6,469 bases of DNA from DASVDK01 sp036562265 [NCBI: Thermodesulfobacteriota bacterium] (lineage in GTDB: Bacteria; DASVDK01), in the NCBI GenBank assembly GCA_036562265.1, contig DATCKS010000380.1, forward strand, positions 1-6,469. The letters run 5' to 3'. Shown here piece after piece: positions 5,260-6,469 of this stretch. Both the position numbers and the translations under genes were made by a program. The notes below the pieces were generated by a model. It was not told the origin of the DNA. It searched no databases and saw only the letters and a program-made list of their open reading frames with translations. How positions within the stretch are numbered: position 1 is the first letter of the stretch; each line of letters opens with the position of its first letter.

Positions 5260-6469
5260 GCGACGACCTCTGCTTCACCCCGGCCACGCGCCTGGCCGAG
5301 GAGATCCGGGCGCGGCGGCTCTCGCCCGTGGACGTGGTGGACGCGGTGCTGCGCCGGATCGAACGGCTCGAGCCGTCGCTGAACGCGTTCGTCACGGTCA
5401 CGCGCGAGGAGGCCCGGCAGGCCGCGATCGAGGCCGACGCCGCCGTCCGGCGCGGGGATCGGCTCGGGCCGCTCCACGGCGTCCCCTTCTCGGTCAAGGA
5501 CCTCGTGACGACCGCCGGCGTGCGCACGACCTTCGGTTCCCGGCTCTACGAAGGCTTCGTCCCCACGGAGGACGGCGTGGCCGTGCGGCGCCTCAAGGCC
5601 GCGGGGGCGATTCTCCTCGGCAAGACGACGACGCCCGAGTTCGGGCACAAGGCGGTCACCGACGCGCCGCTCTTCGGGATCACGCGCAACCCCTGGGACC
5701 GGTCGCGCACCCCCGGCGGGTCGAGCGGCGGGGCCGCCGCCGCCGTGGCGGCCGGCATGGGGCCGCTCGGCGTCGGGACCGACGGCGGCGGCTCCATCCG
5801 GATCCCGGCCGCCTGCTGCGGCATCGTGGGCCTCAAGCCGACGCTCGGCACGGTGCCGCACGGTCAGCCGCCCGACCTCTTCGGGACCGTGTCGTACGTC
5901 GGACCGATGACGCGGACCGTCGCCGATGCGGCGCTCATGCTCGCCGTCATGGCCGGACCGGACGAGGCCGACCCGCACTCGCTCGGGCGGACGCCGGATG
6001 ACTACGTGGGAGCCGCGACGGCCGGTCGCCTCGAGGGGCTCCGCATCGCGTGGATGCCCACGGTCGGCAACCGGGCGGTGGACCGGGAGGTGAAGGCGCT
6101 CTGCGAAGAGGCCGTGCGGCGACTCGAGCGAGCAGGGGCGCACGTGGAGACGACCGAGGTGGACCTGACCCGGTGCGAGGCGATCTTCCTCACCCTCTCG
6201 CGCGCGACGAACTTCAGCCGATTCGGCGATCGGCTGCCCGAGTGGCGCGATCGTCTCGACGCGTCGCTCGTCGACTCGATCGAGAAGGGGCGGGACCTCA
6301 CGGCGGCCGACCTCGCGCGCGCCCTCTTCGCACGGTCCGACGTCTACCGGCAGGTCCAGGGGCTCTTCCGGCGCTACGACCTCCTGGCGACGCCGACCCT
6401 GAGCGCCCCTCCGCCGCCGGCCGGGCGCTCGGCGCTCGAGCCGATCGAGGTCGAGGGGAAGCCGGCCGG
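5256..6469 (+). CDS. Amidase-signature family hydrolase (C-terminus cut by right edge)
   Basis: Residues 1-404 of a protein of the amidase-signature family (GatA, FAAH and related amidases), which hydrolyse amide bonds with a Ser-cisSer-Lys triad. The triad is visible: Lys81 in FSVKDL, cis-Ser156 in GGSSGG (154-159), and nucleophile Ser180 in GTDGGGSIRIPA (174-185); the 24-residue spacing between the two serines matches that in FAAH. VGLKPTLG follows at 191-198 and GPMTRTVADAALML at 216-229. No signal peptide is seen, so it should act in the cytoplasm. Family members are usually 450-500 residues, so about 50-90 are missing. The ATG at 5256 has a good ribosome site and overlaps the mini-ORF stop. 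Residues 300-360 hold the variable region that sets substrate, so this cannot be read from sequence. GatA is less likely, since no gatB or gatC is adjacent. Given its neighbours, an amide-linked sulfonate is a possible substrate; this is inference. Confidence 0.93.
   Translation, partial: MSDDLCFTPATRLAEEIRARRLSPVDVVDAVLRRIERLEPSLNAFVTVTREEARQAAIEADAAVRRGDRLGPLHGVPFSVKDLVTTAGVRTTFGSRLYEGFVPTEDGVAVRRLKAAGAILLGKTTTPEFGHKAVTDAPLFGITRNPWDRSRTPGGSSGGAAAAVAAGMGPLGVGTDGGGSIRIPAACCGIVGLKPTLGTVPHGQPPDLFGTVSYVGPMTRTVADAALMLAVMAGPDEADPHSLGRTPDDYVGAATAGRLEGLRIAWMPTVGNRAVDREVKALCEEAVRRLERAGAHVETTEVDLTRCEAIFLTLSRATNFSRFGDRLPEWRDRLDASLVDSIEKGRDLTAADLARALFARSDVYRQVQGLFRRYDLLATPTLSAPPPPAGRSALEPIEVEGKPA

Noticed and set aside
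5237-6001. A 254-codon + strand frame inside the amidase gene
   Set aside because: It is the off-frame reading of the amidase, Arg/His-rich with no motif. The frame from 5256 has the complete catalytic triad.
4172-6143. Two long minus-strand frames opposite the ATPase and amidase (4172-5527 and 5115-6143)
   Set aside because: Both run across gene boundaries of the + strand and encode Arg/Gly/Pro-rich sequence without recognisable domains.
1-6469. Mobile element, CRISPR array, tRNA/rRNA or defence system
   Set aside because: No terminal repeats, transposase or integrase motifs, direct-repeat arrays or RNA gene signatures were seen. Coding density and base use are even across the window.

Overview
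The window is a high-GC stretch (around 70 % by eye, not counted), with third codon positions almost always G or C. It looks like a chromosome of a free-living Gram-negative bacterium: it has secreted binding-protein transporters, a TctAB-type transporter and TGA as the favoured stop. Soil Burkholderiales-like Proteobacteria or Methylomirabilota/Rokubacteria would both fit, and the sequence alone does not decide. All seven genes lie on the + strand, packed end to end. No RNA gene, mobile element, CRISPR array, promoter or convincing terminator is visible, so the whole window may be part of one operon that enters from the left and leaves to the right.

Region by region: (1) 2-289 is the C-terminal end of a TctB-type small membrane subunit. 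(2) 289-1785 is a full-length TctA-type large membrane subunit, overlapping tctB by one base. (3) 1782-2540 is a TauE/SafE-family membrane protein whose GTG start overlaps the tctA stop. (4) 2587-5224 is a complete ABC importer of the taurine/sulfonate type in the order permease, periplasmic binding protein, ATPase. (5) 5256-6469 is an amidase-signature hydrolase with its catalytic residues present, cut by the right edge.

The genes can be read together as an uptake and processing locus for organic sulfonates or similar small anions. There are two importers (a TTT-type secondary transporter and a TauABC-like primary transporter), a possible sulfite or organosulfonate exporter, and a hydrolase that could release an amine-bearing substrate such as taurine from an amide. 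The family assignments are firm. The shared substrate is inference.

The least expected structure is in the gene junctions. The gaps TauE-family to permease and ATPase to amidase are each spanned exactly by a mini-ORF (17 and 12 sense codons) that starts inside the upstream stop codon (ATGA) and stops inside the downstream start codon (ATGA). The permease to binding-protein gap is likewise open in the binding-protein frame from a GTG overlapping the permease stop. It carries a perfect 7-bp GC hairpin and a very strong Shine-Dalgarno. This suggests translational relay across the operon, though coincidence in GC-rich DNA is not excluded.
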